This document shows, piece after piece, positions 22,627 through 33,653 of a stretch of DNA of 64,000 nt. A program made the position numbers and the translations under genes. Numbering within the stretch: the first letter of the stretch is position 1; the number at the start of each line of letters is the position of its first letter. Source of the DNA: Gigaspora margarita (Eukaryota; Glomeromycota; Glomeromycetes; Diversisporales; Gigasporaceae); NCBI GenBank assembly GCA_009809945.1, contig WTPW01000370.1, positions 318,857-382,856 on the forward strand, written 5' to 3'. The notes under the pieces are model-generated. The model had not been told where the DNA came from and ran no database searches. It saw only the letters and a list, made by a program, of their open reading frames with translations.

Positions 22627-23367
22627 CTGTATATTTCTAAAAATAAGTTATTTTGAAACCTTCTTATTTTTAAAAAATTTTTAGAGAAATTACTAGCAAT
22701 TGCTATATATAAAAGTCTAATTTTACTAAGTAAACCTCAAAAAAAGGATTAAGTAAAATGTTTAGAATATCAAAATATATATAGCATGGGACAGCAAAGA
22801 GCATCCAATTTTTTTGATGCACCAAATTTAGGTTATGTAATACAACTTCTGATTGGCTAATTTTATTACAATGCTAAGTTTGGGTTATGTAGCACAACTT
22901 TTGATTGGCTAATTTTATTAAGCACCAAAATTGATTTTTAAATAATGTGTATTAACTAATAAATCGTTTGCATGTGACTGGTATTAATATGATTGGGTAA
23001 TTTCTTTGTGCCAAATTTCTGTTTACTATTAAAATTACCAAACTTTGATCTCGTATAACTCTTGTAGAAAGTAAGGTATTAAAAATCTGTCTTATAGATT
23101 TGTAGTTAAGGTTATAAATAATAAATTTATAAGAGGGATTTTTAAAATAATTATTTGTTATAAAGTTATAAGACTTTAAACAACTGTGAAAAAATTGGAT
23201 ATTTTTTGATGTCCTGTACAGTATAAAGTAAAAATTTGGTATTATTTGGACAACATTTTATTAATATGCTTTTTAATTTTTTGAAAATTTAACACTTGAA
23301 ATAAGCTACCTTACATTTTTTATATAATTTTGTCCAATAAAGGTTGATTATTTTTGGAAATATATGG
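22627..23367. mobile_element. TA-flanked MITE (CTGTATATTTCT ends) with nested insertion
   Basis: CTGTATATTTCTAAAAATAA at the left and TTATTTTTGGAAATATATGG at the right are flanked by TA (22625-22626, 23368-23369). Interior blocks TATATAAAAGTCTAATTTTA and TTGGTATTATTTGGACAACA are shared with 25732-26007 and 26307-26620. A different element (22782-23232) interrupts it. Confidence 0.65.
22782..23232. mobile_element. GGACAGCA-type element nested in the TA MITE
   Basis: It begins GGGACAGCAAAGAGCATCCA followed by ATTTTTTTGATG. The right end, AATTGGATATTTTTTGATGT and CCTGTACAG, is approximately inverted. Interior motif GATTGGCTAATTTTATTA occurs twice. It lies between shared blocks of the surrounding MITE. 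Exact borders are uncertain. Confidence 0.45.
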
Positions 23368-23419
23368 TATATTTAGAAAGACATGACTTAGTAACTTTTT
23401 ATAGTTACAAAAAATTTTT

Positions 23420-23770
23420 TATGGTTTGGAATAGCAAAACATATCCACTTTTTATTAATAATAAAAACTTTAAATTATTATAACTTTTTTAAAACAAGTT
23501 AAATCAAAAAAACCTCTAACAAATTGATAGAGTTTTAACTAAACTATATTTCTATCAGAGGATTTTTTATTATTTTTTGATTTAAAGAAATTATTAAGAG
23601 TTAAAGTTTATCATGATTTAAAAAATTGACATTTAATATAAAAAAAGATATATTTTTAATTAACCAATCAGAACTAATTTTACAAAATTAGCCAATCACA
23701 ATTGATTATATAAGCATCAAAAAATGGCACCTTATATGTATAGAGTAGATGTCTTATGCTGTCCTAAACT
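23420..23770. mobile_element. Second GGACAGCA-type element
   Basis: The left end TGGAATAGCAAAACATATCC and the right end AGATGTCTTATGCTGTCCTA are inverted relatives of each other and of the element at 22782. The interior has an inverted pair around CTAACAAATTGATAGAG and CTATCAGAGGATTTTT. Non-coding. Confidence 0.5.
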
Positions 23771-23812
23771 GTATAATATCTAATTTATATAAATAGTGTG
23801 CATAATTAAAAA

Positions 23813-24345
23813 ATAGTGGGCATCCAGAAATAACATTATACTTGAGGGGTCCCCCAAAATATAAAGTTTTTTCCAAAAAGTAGAGGGGGTCAAAAAAATA
23901 TAACATAATTGTTTTATAAAAATTTGTCTAAATCTTGATCCAGATATCCAAATTGGATGATTTTGGTACCATTTGAATTGTCTCTATGAGAGGATTCTAA
24001 TGGCACCTAAAATCATTTGATTTGGATCACTAGATCAAGTTTATTAACAAACTACAATTGGTTATTATCTTTTCTTATAAAATTACTATATAATTAATAA
24101 TTTTTTGTAAATAATTCTTGACCCAGTGATCCAAATGAAATAATTTTGGTACCATCTCATAGAGATGAATTGAATGGTACCAAAACTATCCAAATTAGAT
24201 TACTGTGGCATAATATATCCAAGTTTTTGTAAAAATTATATATATAAACATACTGATTTAAAAAAATTTTTTATATAGTCTAGGGGGGTTCAGAGCTACT
24301 ATATAGGGGAATAATGTTATTTATGGATGCCCTATATAGCAAGAC
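23813..24345. mobile_element. GGGCATCCA foldback, about 530 bp
   Basis: GGGCATCCAGAAATAACATT at the left and AATGTTATTTATGGATGCCC at the right are inverted. Inside, paired blocks (GATGATTTTGGTACCATTTG and its complement-like partner, CTCTATGAGAGG, GATCCAAAT) make a long hairpin. It is distantly like the GGATCC foldback family at 55-57 kb. Confidence 0.7.
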
Positions 24346-24920
24346 AATTATATACAGTTTTTTTACTATATAAATGTATCATTTGTGCAATATTCAAATA
24401 ATAAATTTTGATTAAATTTTATTACTGCATATATAAAAGGCTACACATATTATGCAATCATATAATATAGCTAATTTTATACTAATTATAATATTTTAGA
24501 AATTTTGCCAAAAGAAGCCTATACTATATTTGATTTGAATCTTTTGCATATTGGTAAAATACAACTATATTGCAAGATATTGTTACTCTAACAATGTTCA
24601 TAGTACAAGTCTATTTCTAAATTGGCTAGTATTTAATTTTCATATGCTCTTGTAATATTGTTGTATATTACTATACTCCTAACCCATTTTATTGTTATGG
24701 TTAATATTCATTTTCTATTTACAAGCCAACTTTCTACATATTAGATAACCTAGTTTTTGTATGTGCCAGAGGTACTTTACAGAAATTTGAGATTCTTTAA
24801 TGCACAGTAACTGAATAGTAACTATATAGTTACTATTTTTTTTTTCACTTTACAACCTTGCGCTAATTTATTAGAAGTTTTTTTATATACAAAATACAAA
24901 CAAACTATTTCTAACTATAA

Positions 24921-25650
24921 CATTAGGCTAATACTCAACAACTCTACTAGTGCCCAGGTATAGTTGTTGCACTGATATTTGTTAGTCTCCAAGCCATATA
25001 TAACATTACTCATATATTTCTTCAAGAACATATCCAGGTTCTCAGCTACCTCTTCATAGACCATTCCTTCAAAAACTTCATCCCTGAGCTACTCATTAAG
25101 ATGAATAAAAAAAGGAAAAAAATAAAGAGGGAAAATACAACTAAACGAAATCCTACAAACAAAACCAAAATAAAAAAAAGAAAAAGACATACATTAAAGA
25201 AAAGAACAAAAATAAAGTTATAAAAAAACAGAGAATGAAGATGTTAATACATCTAAACATTAAACGATAAAAATTATATAATACTGTACAAGGAATCACC
25301 TCGCCTAGTATTATAATGCATAAAGAAATTTCTAGAATTTATTTCCTCTGATCAACCAACTCCTATGTGTTACAACTTCACTACATATTATTTCTGTTTA
25401 CTACTTCATGTGCCTTTTTCCCGATTAGGATAGGAACAACAATATCGATCTTTTGGAGGGGGTACACCATATTTCCTACTTTTCATCAAAATTCCAGAAA
25501 AAAGTCCAAGTGAGAATATGGTATGTGGTGTTCAGTATTTTGTACTTGACCATAAAATTTCTTTAAAAAATGTGTTGCAAAACTCATTTCTTGGCTTACA
25601 CCTAAGCCAACTATATGAACTTCGTCGATGAAAGCCACTGTCTTTCACCA
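24921..25650 (-). pseudogene. Broken coding-like remnants, unknown protein
   Basis: Two minus-strand stretches have strongly protein-like composition. One lies at about 25490-25650 (AFIDEVHIVGLGVSQEMSFA then THFLKKFYGQVQ). The other lies at about 24921-25090 (LRDEVFEGMVYEEVAENLDM then FLKKYMSNVIYGLET). The second is preceded on that strand by a T-rich tract ending in TAG, like a 3' splice site. I do not recognise the family. It could be a decayed host gene or a mobile-element gene, and it looks broken in several places. Confidence 0.4.
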
Positions 25651-25731
25651 GAATTTCTTGTACCAAGGGCGCATTGCCAGTTATCTTGCACAACCGACAC
25701 TTCTGGCTTGCTTGTCAAATACTGTAAATCG

Positions 25732-26007
25732 CCGAAAATAAGCACCCCCTGAAAATAAGCACACCCCTGCAAAATCTCAAAAATCCGTTGACAGTCGCTA
25801 CATATAAAAGTCTAAATTTTACTAAGTAACCTCAAAAGTGCAATTAAGTAAAGTTGTTCAGGGCATCAAATTACACCTACAATAAAAATTTGATATTATT
25901 TGGACACTTTTTATTAGTACGTTTTTTAATTTTTCAAAAAATTCAATTATTCGAAAATAAGCACCCCCTACATATTGGGAGGGGTGCTTATTTTCGAGCA
26001 TATACGG
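25732..26007. mobile_element. TA-flanked MITE, 276 bp
   Basis: CTGTAAATCGCCGAAAATAA at the left and TTATTTTCGAGCATATACGG at the right, flanked by TA (25730-25731, 26008-26009). GCACCCCCT motifs lie inside both ends. The interior shares TACATATAAAAGTCTAAATT and TTTGATATTATTTGGACA with 22627-23367 and, inverted, with 26307-26620. The 103-codon frame at 25854-26165 runs out of the element and is unsupported. Confidence 0.8.
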
Positions 26008-26306
26008 TATATAAAGGAGTCTTGAAAAGCAGAGAGGTCATTGACCTTTACAAAAACCGTAAGTATAGCCTTTTCTTGGTCTGTCACTTTGAACTTTTTG
26101 TTTTGTGTTTGTCCAGAAATTTTGGTACAAGTGATTGTCAGAAAGAGTTGTGTTTTATTAATTGAACTATATAGTTACTATTAAATTTAATATCAACTAT
26201 ATAATAACTATATAATTACTGTGCAGTTACTGTGCATTAAGGAATTTAAGTTTCTGTTAAATATTCTTTATTTGGTTAAGCCAATTCTTTACTACAAGTT
26301 CTACTA

Positions 26307-26620
26307 CTGTATATTCTAAAAATAAGCTACTTTTTTGGGCCAAAAGTTACACAAAAAATCATGGGGTAGTTATTTTTGAATTGTTAAATTTTTAAGAAAT
26401 TAAAAAACATACTAATAAAATGTTGTTTATATGATGTAAAATTTTTACTATAAGTGATATTTTGATGTCCTGAATAAGTTTTTTTTATAATAGTACTTTT
26501 GAGATTTATTTAGTAAAATTTAGACTTTTGTATATAGAACTGCTAATGCATTTTTTGAGATTTTTGAAAAAAATCAGGGGTAGCTTATTTTCAGAGTAGC
26601 TTATTTTTGAGAATAAATGG
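26307..26620. mobile_element. TA-flanked MITE, 314 bp
   Basis: CTGTATATTCTAAAAATAAG at the left and CTTATTTTTGAGAATAAATG plus G at the right, flanked by TA (26305-26306, 26621-26622). The interior is the 25732 family in reverse orientation. Non-coding. Confidence 0.75.
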
Positions 26621-27084
26621 TATATTATACTATTTTCTTACTACTCCAGTTTTATTACTATCTTGTTACTCTTTTAAACAAGTACCTAGACCATTTGAAA
26701 TATTGGTGTTGTTTAAGATATTCCTAGCCCAGTGCTTATATATACAACTAGAGCTGCAGAATTTATAAGATCAAAGACAGTAAATTATTCTTATATTATT
26801 TATATAAAATCTTGGTAGTAACCAGTGAAAACAATTTGAAATTTTTTTTGTTTTTTAGGAATAAAAAATTAAATTTATATTTCCAAAAAGTTTTAATGTT
26901 TCCTATTATAAAAATTAATATTACAATCTGATCTCATAGCTAAAAAGCATATATACTATGCCACAACTAAAAAACCCTATATATGCTATGCTACAACTAA
27001 AAAAAAGGCATTCCATAGCAAAAAAAGCCATCCCTATAGAGAACACAAATTATAACTTTTATATTCTCACTTTGTTTCTAATAG

Positions 27085-27451
27085 TAGGGATGTATTAGTT
27101 GGTCTGGTCTGGTCCGGTCCCTAAGAGAACCGTTATCATAGTAATTATGGTCCTGGTTTAGTCTGGTTCTTCAGTCCCATAATAGTCCTTTAATGATTAT
27201 ATCAACCTTAATGCATAAGATTTTATTGGTCAAAAATGATATAATTATTTACTATCAGATATAAATAAACATCATATAATCTACATTACACCTGATCAAG
27301 AAATTTGATTAGGTGATACAAATATTATAGTTATCTGTTATATTTACAAGAACCAGTCCCAGAACTGGTCCTTTAATAGTCCCATGGTCCTTATCGGTCC
27401 TAGTTCGGGACCAGTCCTGGACCGGTCTTCTTCAGGACCAATGCATCCCTA
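27085..27451. mobile_element. hAT-type MITE, 367 bp, GGTCC-rich
   Basis: Ends TAGGGATGTATTAGTTGGTC and GACCAATGCATCCCTA, flanked by TCTAATAG (27077-27084) and CCTAATAG (27452-27459), an 8 bp duplication with one mismatch. Subterminal GGTCTGGTCCGGTCC and GGACCGGTC arrays recall transposase-binding repeats. Non-coding. Confidence 0.85.
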
Positions 27452-27694
27452 CCTAATAGAGAACATAAATTCTATAATTAGTGTTTCTATTTTTTTTTAA
27501 ATGTTTCTGAAAATACTGAGAACATTAAATTTTTGATACTAGTAGTAACATATTATACATTATGCTATATATTGATTAATATTCTAATTAGTAATACCAG
27601 TTGATAGTTAAAAAATCAACTTAAGTTGGTTAGTCATCTTAACCAAGTAGATTTTTGTAAAACTGACCTAATTATTAAGGCTCCTTTCCATAAT

Positions 27695-27845
27695 TGGCAT
27701 TATCAGTCATAGGTTCTGACTTTTACCCAATGACGATATAAGCATCCTGAAAAAAATAAAGAATTATTGGCAATATATTGGTTATAGGTTCTAAATTTTA
27801 CCCAATGATTATATAAGCATCCCAAAAAAACAAATCGATAGAATT
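27695..27845. repeat. 75 bp tandem duplication
   Basis: ATAGGTTCT.A.TTTTACCCA and ATGA..ATATAAGCATCC occur at 27709 and again at 27784. Two diverged copies. Confidence 0.7.
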
Positions 27846-27999
27846 AAGATTTTTTTTACACTAGCATACCCTTCACAAATAATATGATATTGGAAGATAA
27901 ACAAATTGGTTAATTAATTTACAATATTATTCCTTTTCCAGTAGTAGAATTCACAGGTCAGAAATGCATTTTAATAAGACTATTATTAGCTCAATATTT

Positions 28000-28352
28000 A
28001 ATAAATTAAAAAATTAAAAGTTTATTATAAGAATTAATACATAATTAATAACAATATGACTTACATCTGATTAGATACTTTTTTTTTTTTTACTAATTTT
28101 TTTGATTTTTTTTTTTTTAGGATTAGACTAGAATANNNNNNNNNNNNNNNNNNNNNNNNNNNNNNNNNNNNNNNNNNNNNNNNNNNNNNNNNNNNNNNNN
28201 NNNNNNNNNNNNTAATAAATTAAAAAATTAAAAGTTTATTATAAGAATTAAATACATAATTAACTACACGACTTACATCTGATTAGACTTTTTGTTTTCC
28301 TAAGTCAATTTTTTTAATTTGGCTTTCTCTTTTTTTTTTTAATCCACTTTTT

Positions 28353-28408
<56 letters not shown>

Positions 28409-28440
28409 AATTTTTTTGAATTTTTTTTTTTTAGGATTAG
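28000..28440. repeat. Duplicated stretch around a 77-base gap
   Basis: TTAATAAATTAAAAAATTAA, then AAGTTTATTATAAGAATTA, ACTTACATCTGATTAGA and GGATTAGACTAGAATA appear both before (28000-28135) and after (28213-28448) the N run at 28136-28212. A T49 run lies at 28356-28404. It is either a real tandem duplication or an assembly artefact at a homopolymer. Confidence 0.75.
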
Positions 28441-28639
28441 ACTAGAATACATCTGAATAATAAGTAATATGATTGGTGCATTTTTTATGTGACAATATTT
28501 TTAAAACAAAATGACTTCAGCTAAAAACTGAAATAAATAATCGATTTAAGTTGACTTAGTTAAGCCAAATTTTAAGATTGACTTGGTTCACTAATTCTAA
28601 TGTCTGCAGCTTTATATACAACCTCTGTATAATAGGACC

Positions 28640-29110
28640 TTTTTTAATATCTGCTATCACATATAATACCCATATCAGCAGATTTGTGAAATTATTATGA
28701 AAAATTTTCAAATATTTAACAAAGAATAACTTGTACCTACTGGTCCATTTTAGATGCTTTTACTACCAAAATGACATCCCAATAAGATGACTCTAAAGAG
28801 CCTAATATTATTAAATCTGATTATAGAATTCTGAGAATACTAATGGTTTGTTTATTTTAGGTAATACCTGATAGGTTTAATCTATCTGGTATTACCTGAT
28901 GTAAACAAAACGTTAGTATTTTTGGGGTTCTGTTATCAGATTTTAATGATATCAGGCTCTTTAGAATTGTCTCACCAAGAGATCATTTTAGCAGTAAAAA
29001 TATCTAAAATGAACCAGTAGGTCACATGTTATTTTTTGTCAAATATTTGAAAATTTTTAATAATAATTTTGCAGATCTGATAATATGGTATAAACTGCGT
29101 GATATTCATC
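28640..29110. repeat. Foldback, about 470 bp
   Basis: TACCTACTGGTCCATTTTAG, AAAATTTTCAAATATTT and TATCACATATAATACC at the left pair with CTAAAATGAACCAGTAGGTC, AAATATTTGAAAATTTTT and GGTATAAACTGCGTGATATT at the right. The centre holds AGGTAATACCTGATAG and CTATCTGGTATTACCT. The 68-codon frame at 29026-29232 starts inside the right arm, so it is not taken as a gene. Confidence 0.7.
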
Positions 29111-29518
29111 ACTCTGTTCTTGATATAAAATACATAATAAATAAGGTAGCTGCGCGACGCTGTCACGCAAAACCAGGAACGGAAGAATCAGTAGATCAAA
29201 TATTAGAAGTTTTAAAAAATGTAATATTTTAACAGTTTATTAATACTAACTAATAAATTATGTATACCTTAGTTTACATGTGTATTGTACAGAGTTGGCA
29301 TATAACTAGGTCACATTAATAAATTTGAAATGAGTCGTATGAATTCATTAATTATATTAGTAGTTTAATTGGTCATGTGCCAACACTATGTACATTTTTT
29401 AGTGTTTATTGTTTAATTATGTTTAAAAGCTTAACTTATTCGGTATGATAATGAAATATGATATAGGAAGCATTTTATATAGAGAACAAAGTTGTAAATA
29501 GCATTAGTAAATATTATA

Positions 29519-29541
29519 AAATATATATATATATATATATT
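29519..29541. repeat. (AT)n microsatellite
   Basis: About 11 AT units. Confidence 0.85.
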
Positions 29542-29570
29542 TTAGAAATCAAGCAGTATATAAATAGACA

Positions 29571-29582
29571 GAACCAGTATTA
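29571..29582 (+). promoter_or_regulatory. Possible TATA box
   Basis: GTATATAAATAG matches the eukaryotic TATA consensus, followed by a GC-richer stretch (GAGAGCGTCAGATTAGAGGG). No gene was found downstream in the next kilobase, so it may be a relic or chance in AT-rich DNA. Confidence 0.2.
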
Positions 29583-29599
29583 CTATTGAAATTTGGGAG

Positions 29600-30369
29600 A
29601 GCGTCAGATTAGAGGGCCAGATTTAGGTTAGCGATAGTGAACAAGAGAAGGAATACATAAGGTTGGGTTTATAAATATAACGAAATGGGATTCACGAACA
29701 ATACAAAAATAAATGAAAGCCAAGAGATACGATAAATAAACATTCATTAAGAAAACTTTATTATAATAGAGGAATTATTTAGATAATATCTAATGCTATC
29801 TAATACCTCATTCTTGCTCTCTCTATTATGTATAAGGGACAAAAACCTCTCAATACGCAAAGAGCGAACACATCTATATAAATTATTTACACCAATCAAT
29901 TGTCAGTTTAACTTCCTTCTGCCTTACACAATCAATTCGTTATTGAGATACAACAACTAAAAGTCTAATTGCCCTTCAACACCTATAAACTTGATTGTAA
30001 TATTACTTTGTGTGAGGGGCGAGACGATAATATTTAAACGTTTCGTATTCATTCGTCCCTAAAAGAAGCAATAATAATTTATACATAATTGATCTGTGTG
30101 CAAAAGCGATGGCATGATGATTATTAATATAGACATTCGACGCATCACGATAGCTTTAATTAATTGTAGAACCCCAAGGATATCTAAATAAGGTAATAGG
30201 AGTAACACGTGTTACAGAGGTACTGTACAATTGAAAAGTTTAAGGATGATCGAATGTAACAATGATCGATCAAATAAAGCAGGGGCAGAATAAGGAAATG
30301 CTGTGATTTTTGGGCGCAGAAATTTATAATAACACCGGTAAGATAAGAAATAAATCAAATAAATGAGGC
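29600..30369. other. Intergenic, no gene seen
   Basis: Slightly GC-richer than the surrounding repeats, with mixed composition like 30-42 kb. No frame or repeat is supported. Confidence 0.4.
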
Positions 30370-30965
30370 ACAACTTAAAACTTGAAATACTTACTTAAAA
30401 TAGTCCTTTTGAAGGGATAATCATGTACGAATGCACGTACGTACTTACGAAAGCCATATCAAACCAGTTTAATAGAAAATGCAAATCTGACCATCGCATT
30501 CCACAATGTCATGAAAAATATAACCAATCAAAGAACAGTATTTGTTCACATCATTTAACTCTTCAGATAACCATGCACTTCGTTGCACTCCGTTCCTGGT
30601 ATAAACCAGAATTTCGACGTTTTTATAAAAAAGATTTCGAGCAAAAAAAAAAAAATTATTACTGTAACCACATACCGGAACCCCTTAAACATCAACCCCC
30701 TACGCGATAAACAGGCACGAAACGTAAACCCGAAATACTCACTTAAAAATAGTCCCCTTTGCAGGGACAATCACGCACGAATAGCACGTACATACGTAAA
30801 AAAGTCATACCAAACCGGTTCAACATAAAAAGCAAATCCGGAACATCGCATTCCACAATGTCATGTGAAAATATAACCAATCAAAGAACCGTATTTGTTC
30901 ACAACATTTCACTCTTCAAATAACCATGTACTTCGTATTTCATACTCCGCTCCTGGTAATGCAGA
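30370..30965 (-). repeat. CCAGGAACGGA element, two tandem copies 352 bp apart
   Basis: Two diverged copies (30370-30605 and 30728-30960) share GAAATACT.ACTTAAAA, ATCGCATTCCACAATGTCAT, ATAACCAATCAAAGAAC and CACTTCGTTGCACTCC-like parts. On the minus strand each begins ACCAGGAACGGAGTGCAACG-like, and this start matches 61068-61140 on the plus strand. The frames of 71-95 codons here differ between copies and are not credible. Confidence 0.65.
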
Positions 30966-31404
30966 TTTAACCCTACCCCATCTACAAAGTGGATTTCGCA
31001 ACTCAAGTTCATTCTGTCTATTATAATTACAACAAAATCCATTATGTATCAAACTAATTTTCAAATAGGTCCCAAAATTCGCTAGTTAGGGGTTTCAAAA
31101 TTAAAAGTATTATTAATTTTATCAGGCACCCTTCACAATATGGGTTTCAAAGTTATATTGTTAGAAGATCTTAAATTTTGTTTTTCGAAAACATCAACAA
31201 ATGAGTCCAGTGCCTGAAATTGATTGACTGAAATTAGCCCCTGAAATTAGATTATCTGCATGTGTTAGCAAGTAATTTTAGGCAATTGATCTGTAAAATC
31301 ATACATTTAAAACAATAGATAATCATGCAGGTTGTTATTATTATAATAATAATAATAAAAATTACGAAAAGACAATTAAGAAAAACTTACTAATAAAAAA
31401 ATAA
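30966..31404. other. Intergenic, no gene seen
   Basis: AT-rich, contains a short (TTA/ATA)n palindromic stretch near 31340. Nothing recognised. Confidence 0.4.
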
Positions 31405-31710
31405 GAAAATAAGGAAAAGAATGTAAATAATAAATATCAGAGCGCAGAAAATTTTGTGCAACATCAGAGGCATGCTCATAGTTCTCGGTCCTTTCCCTAC
31501 AAAAATGAAAATAAGGAAAAGAATGTAAATAATAAATATCAGAGCGCAGAAAATTTTGTGCAACATCAGAGGCATGCTCATAGTTCTCGGTCCTTTCCCT
31601 ACAAAAATGAAAATAAGGAAAAGAATGTAAATAATAAATATCAGAGCGCAGAAAATTTTGTGCAACATCAGAGGCATGCTCATAGTTCTCAGTCCTTACC
31701 CTACAAAAAT
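31405..31710 (+). repeat. 3 x 102 bp tandem repeat, readable as 34-residue protein repeat
   Basis: Units start at 31405, 31507 and 31609 (GAAAATAAGGAAAAGAATGT) and are almost identical; only the third differs slightly near its end. 102 is a multiple of three, so the plus frame stays open: KYQSAENFVQHQRHAHSSRS then FPYKNENKEKNVNN per unit. A minus frame is open too (MSMPLMLHKIFCALIF), so openness alone is weak evidence. The plus reading is hydrophilic and more protein-like. It ends at a stop at 31711, and the same phase reopens at 31735. Confidence 0.75.
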
Positions 31711-31734
31711 TAAGTTCGAATTCTGACTTAATGA

Positions 31735-31929
31735 TGCTTATTTGAGGATTTGTGTATTCTAAGACAGTCTAGTAATCGTACGCCTTTTCTCACAAAAGCT
31801 TTAATAAGAGATATAAATTTCAAATTACAGGAGTTAAACCTGTATTCTCCTAATGCTAACTGGACAGCACTCACGCCTAACTCAATAGCAACCATAAATA
31901 AAATCAACATCTTTATCGGTTGCTATTGA
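31735..31929 (+). CDS. Coding-like fragment, unknown protein
   Basis: A 64-codon open stretch with no ATG near its start contains LFEDLCILRQSSNRTPFLTK, ALIRDINFKLQELNLYSPNA and NWTALTPNSIATINKIN, ending in a stop at 31927. Residue use is very protein-like and the phase is the same as the 34-residue repeats just upstream, separated by stops at 31711, 31729 and 31732. It may be a terminal exon or the end of a decayed gene. I do not recognise the family. Confidence 0.4.
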   Translation, partial: CLFEDLCILRQSSNRTPFLTKALIRDINFKLQELNLYSPNANWTALTPNSIATINKINIFIGCY

Positions 31930-32406
31930 TTTTATCTTGTACCGCACTCTCAAACAATAGTAACATCAGCGTTTGAATTAGTACATTCTCAGACGAGAAG
32001 TGATTTTGATTCCGTAAGGATGTCTTATGAATATATGTTTATTTTGTATTTGTCCTTATTTAGATCATGAATAAAGAATTCTTTTGTATGCATGCATTCA
32101 TTACAAAACATCAGCCTTAATCAAAAACTTTCATTGCACATACAGATGACACGTAAGAATATTTATGAAACAATTTAATAAAGTAATCTTATGCAAAAGA
32201 CCTTCTAATTAAAAGGAATTCACATAAGAGTATGACAATTTAGCCTATTTTACAAATCCGTATGCAATGCCGTTCTTCGAATATTTTTATTATACAACAC
32301 ACAAGACTTGCATATATTTTCTTTAAAGTCTTATATGTAACTTATTGTTTACAAAAACATTTATTGTTCTGAACAAGACAATAGAAACTTATTTAGTGCA
32401 TATTAA
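31930..32406. other. Intergenic, no gene seen
   Basis: No frame or repeat is supported. Mixed AT-rich sequence. Confidence 0.35.
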
Positions 32407-32544
32407 ATTTATCAAGAAGATAATTACACCAGACCTAAAACTCTGGAATTGAAACACCCAGTCTTTAAGGAAGAAGTGTATATAGGACAATTTAGAAATA
32501 TAAACTTTAGAGGTTTCATATTTAACTTATTTCGAAATAAGTAG
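32407..32544 (+). CDS. Short coding-like fragment, unknown protein
   Basis: 46 open codons between stops, with no ATG, contain YQEDNYTRPKTLELKHPVFK and EEVYIGQFRNINFRGFIFNL. The composition is protein-like. The following 3' sequence (32545-32720) is repeated in inverse orientation at 38700-38870, consistent with a shared gene tail in a small gene family. Could be a last exon; function unknown. Confidence 0.3.
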   Translation: MYQEDNYTRPKTLELKHPVFKEEVYIGQFRNINFRGFIFNLFRNK

Positions 32545-32720
32545 TTGAATGATCCTGTTTTCTGTTTTAAAATCCGATTAGAAAGTTTGATAGGCGTAGC
32601 CAATGGTAAAAAGAGCTTTTTAGGATATAACATTTACCAGTAAACGATTATGTAAATAAGTATATACTTTAAAAAATAGAAGTTATACGTCACTTCTTTT
32701 GAAATAAATACGCCACTTAT
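32545..32720 (+). repeat. Copy A of an inverted repeat pair
   Basis: GATCCTGTTTTCTGTTTTAA, AGGCGTAGCCAATG, TATACTTTAAAAAATA and CGTCACTTCTTTTGAAATAA match, reversed, 38700-38870. Possibly a duplicated gene 3' end. Confidence 0.6.
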
Positions 32721-33369
32721 TTTGTCTGAAATTGGATATCGAATCATTAATTCCGAAACACCTCAAAAATTTTAAATAAAACGTTGATCATTAATTTCCA
32801 ATTTAATATTTATAATGTGTTTTAAAGTTATTTGTGATTGGGATTTCTGGCGCATTCGAAATAGATTGGAGAAATCTGTAGGTTCTATAATGTATACTGT
32901 ATTTTCTGAAAATAAACTATTTACAAATCACGAATTTGCTTACTTAAATGCATAGCGACTATAAATTTTCATTCTCTTATTTGATCACTCATGATCACAA
33001 ATTCGATTTTTAGGCTTTAAGTAAATTGAATTTTTGAAACATAAAGATTGTCAAAAATACAAGCCGCTAAATACCAAGGCGTTTGGAATAACGATCTTGA
33101 AACACTTTAACACTACACGTAATTATATAAGCATTGAATGAAGTATTTTGCTTTAGTATTAATGAATAGACATGAAAATCTTAAGAACGAATATTGGGAG
33201 CTTGCTTTCTTAGTAATTCTTAATTACAATTGTAATTAAAATTATATGGTATTTACGTATGAAACTATAGTCATAAATCTTAACAATTAACATAATGTTA
33301 CTCAAGTATTTTATATTTCTCGTGTCGGTATTTGAACTATTAAATCTACAATTCATTTGCATCTGTGTA

Positions 33370-33539
33370 CCGTATATGTCCGAATATAAGCAACCCCCGA
33401 AAATAAGCAATATCTGCATTTAGAAATCAAAATACTAGAAAAATAAAATAAGTAACCTCTTTAAAAAAGTTACCAAATTTAAGCAACCCTCTAAAAAATT
33501 TGGCTAAAATGAGGGTTGCTTATTTTCGGATCTATACGG
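33370..33539. mobile_element. TA-flanked MITE, 170 bp
   Basis: CCGTATATGTCCGAATATAA with GCAACCC at the left and GGGTTGCTTATTTTCGGATC with TATACGG at the right are flanked by TA (33368-33369, 33540-33541). It is the cleanest member of the Tc1/mariner-like MITE group. The overlapping minus-strand frames are by-products. Confidence 0.85.
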
Positions 33540-33653
33540 TAACTTACAAAACACCATAACCAATAACCTTGAAACATACATACGTATGTACTCAGTACCA
33601 ATGCGGGAGAGTACAAATCTCTAGGGTACACCTTGTGGATGATTGAGTCAAAG

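Noticed and set aside
29144-29185. CCAGGAACGGAAG near 29170 as another copy of the CCAGGAACGGA repeat
   Set aside because: Similarity stops after about 11 bases; probably chance.
29026-29232. 68-codon frame with a TTTGCAG acceptor-like start
   Set aside because: Its first third lies in the right arm of the foldback at 28640-29110, and the acceptor is part of that arm's mirrored sequence. The remaining part (after about 29110) is short and unrecognised.
30423-30828. Frames of 71-95 codons on both strands
   Set aside because: The region is a diverged tandem repeat; frames are not conserved between the two copies.
31390-31683. 97-codon minus-strand frame with hydrophobic repeats
   Set aside because: It is the reverse shadow of the 102 bp tandem repeat; the plus-strand reading is more protein-like and continues in phase downstream.
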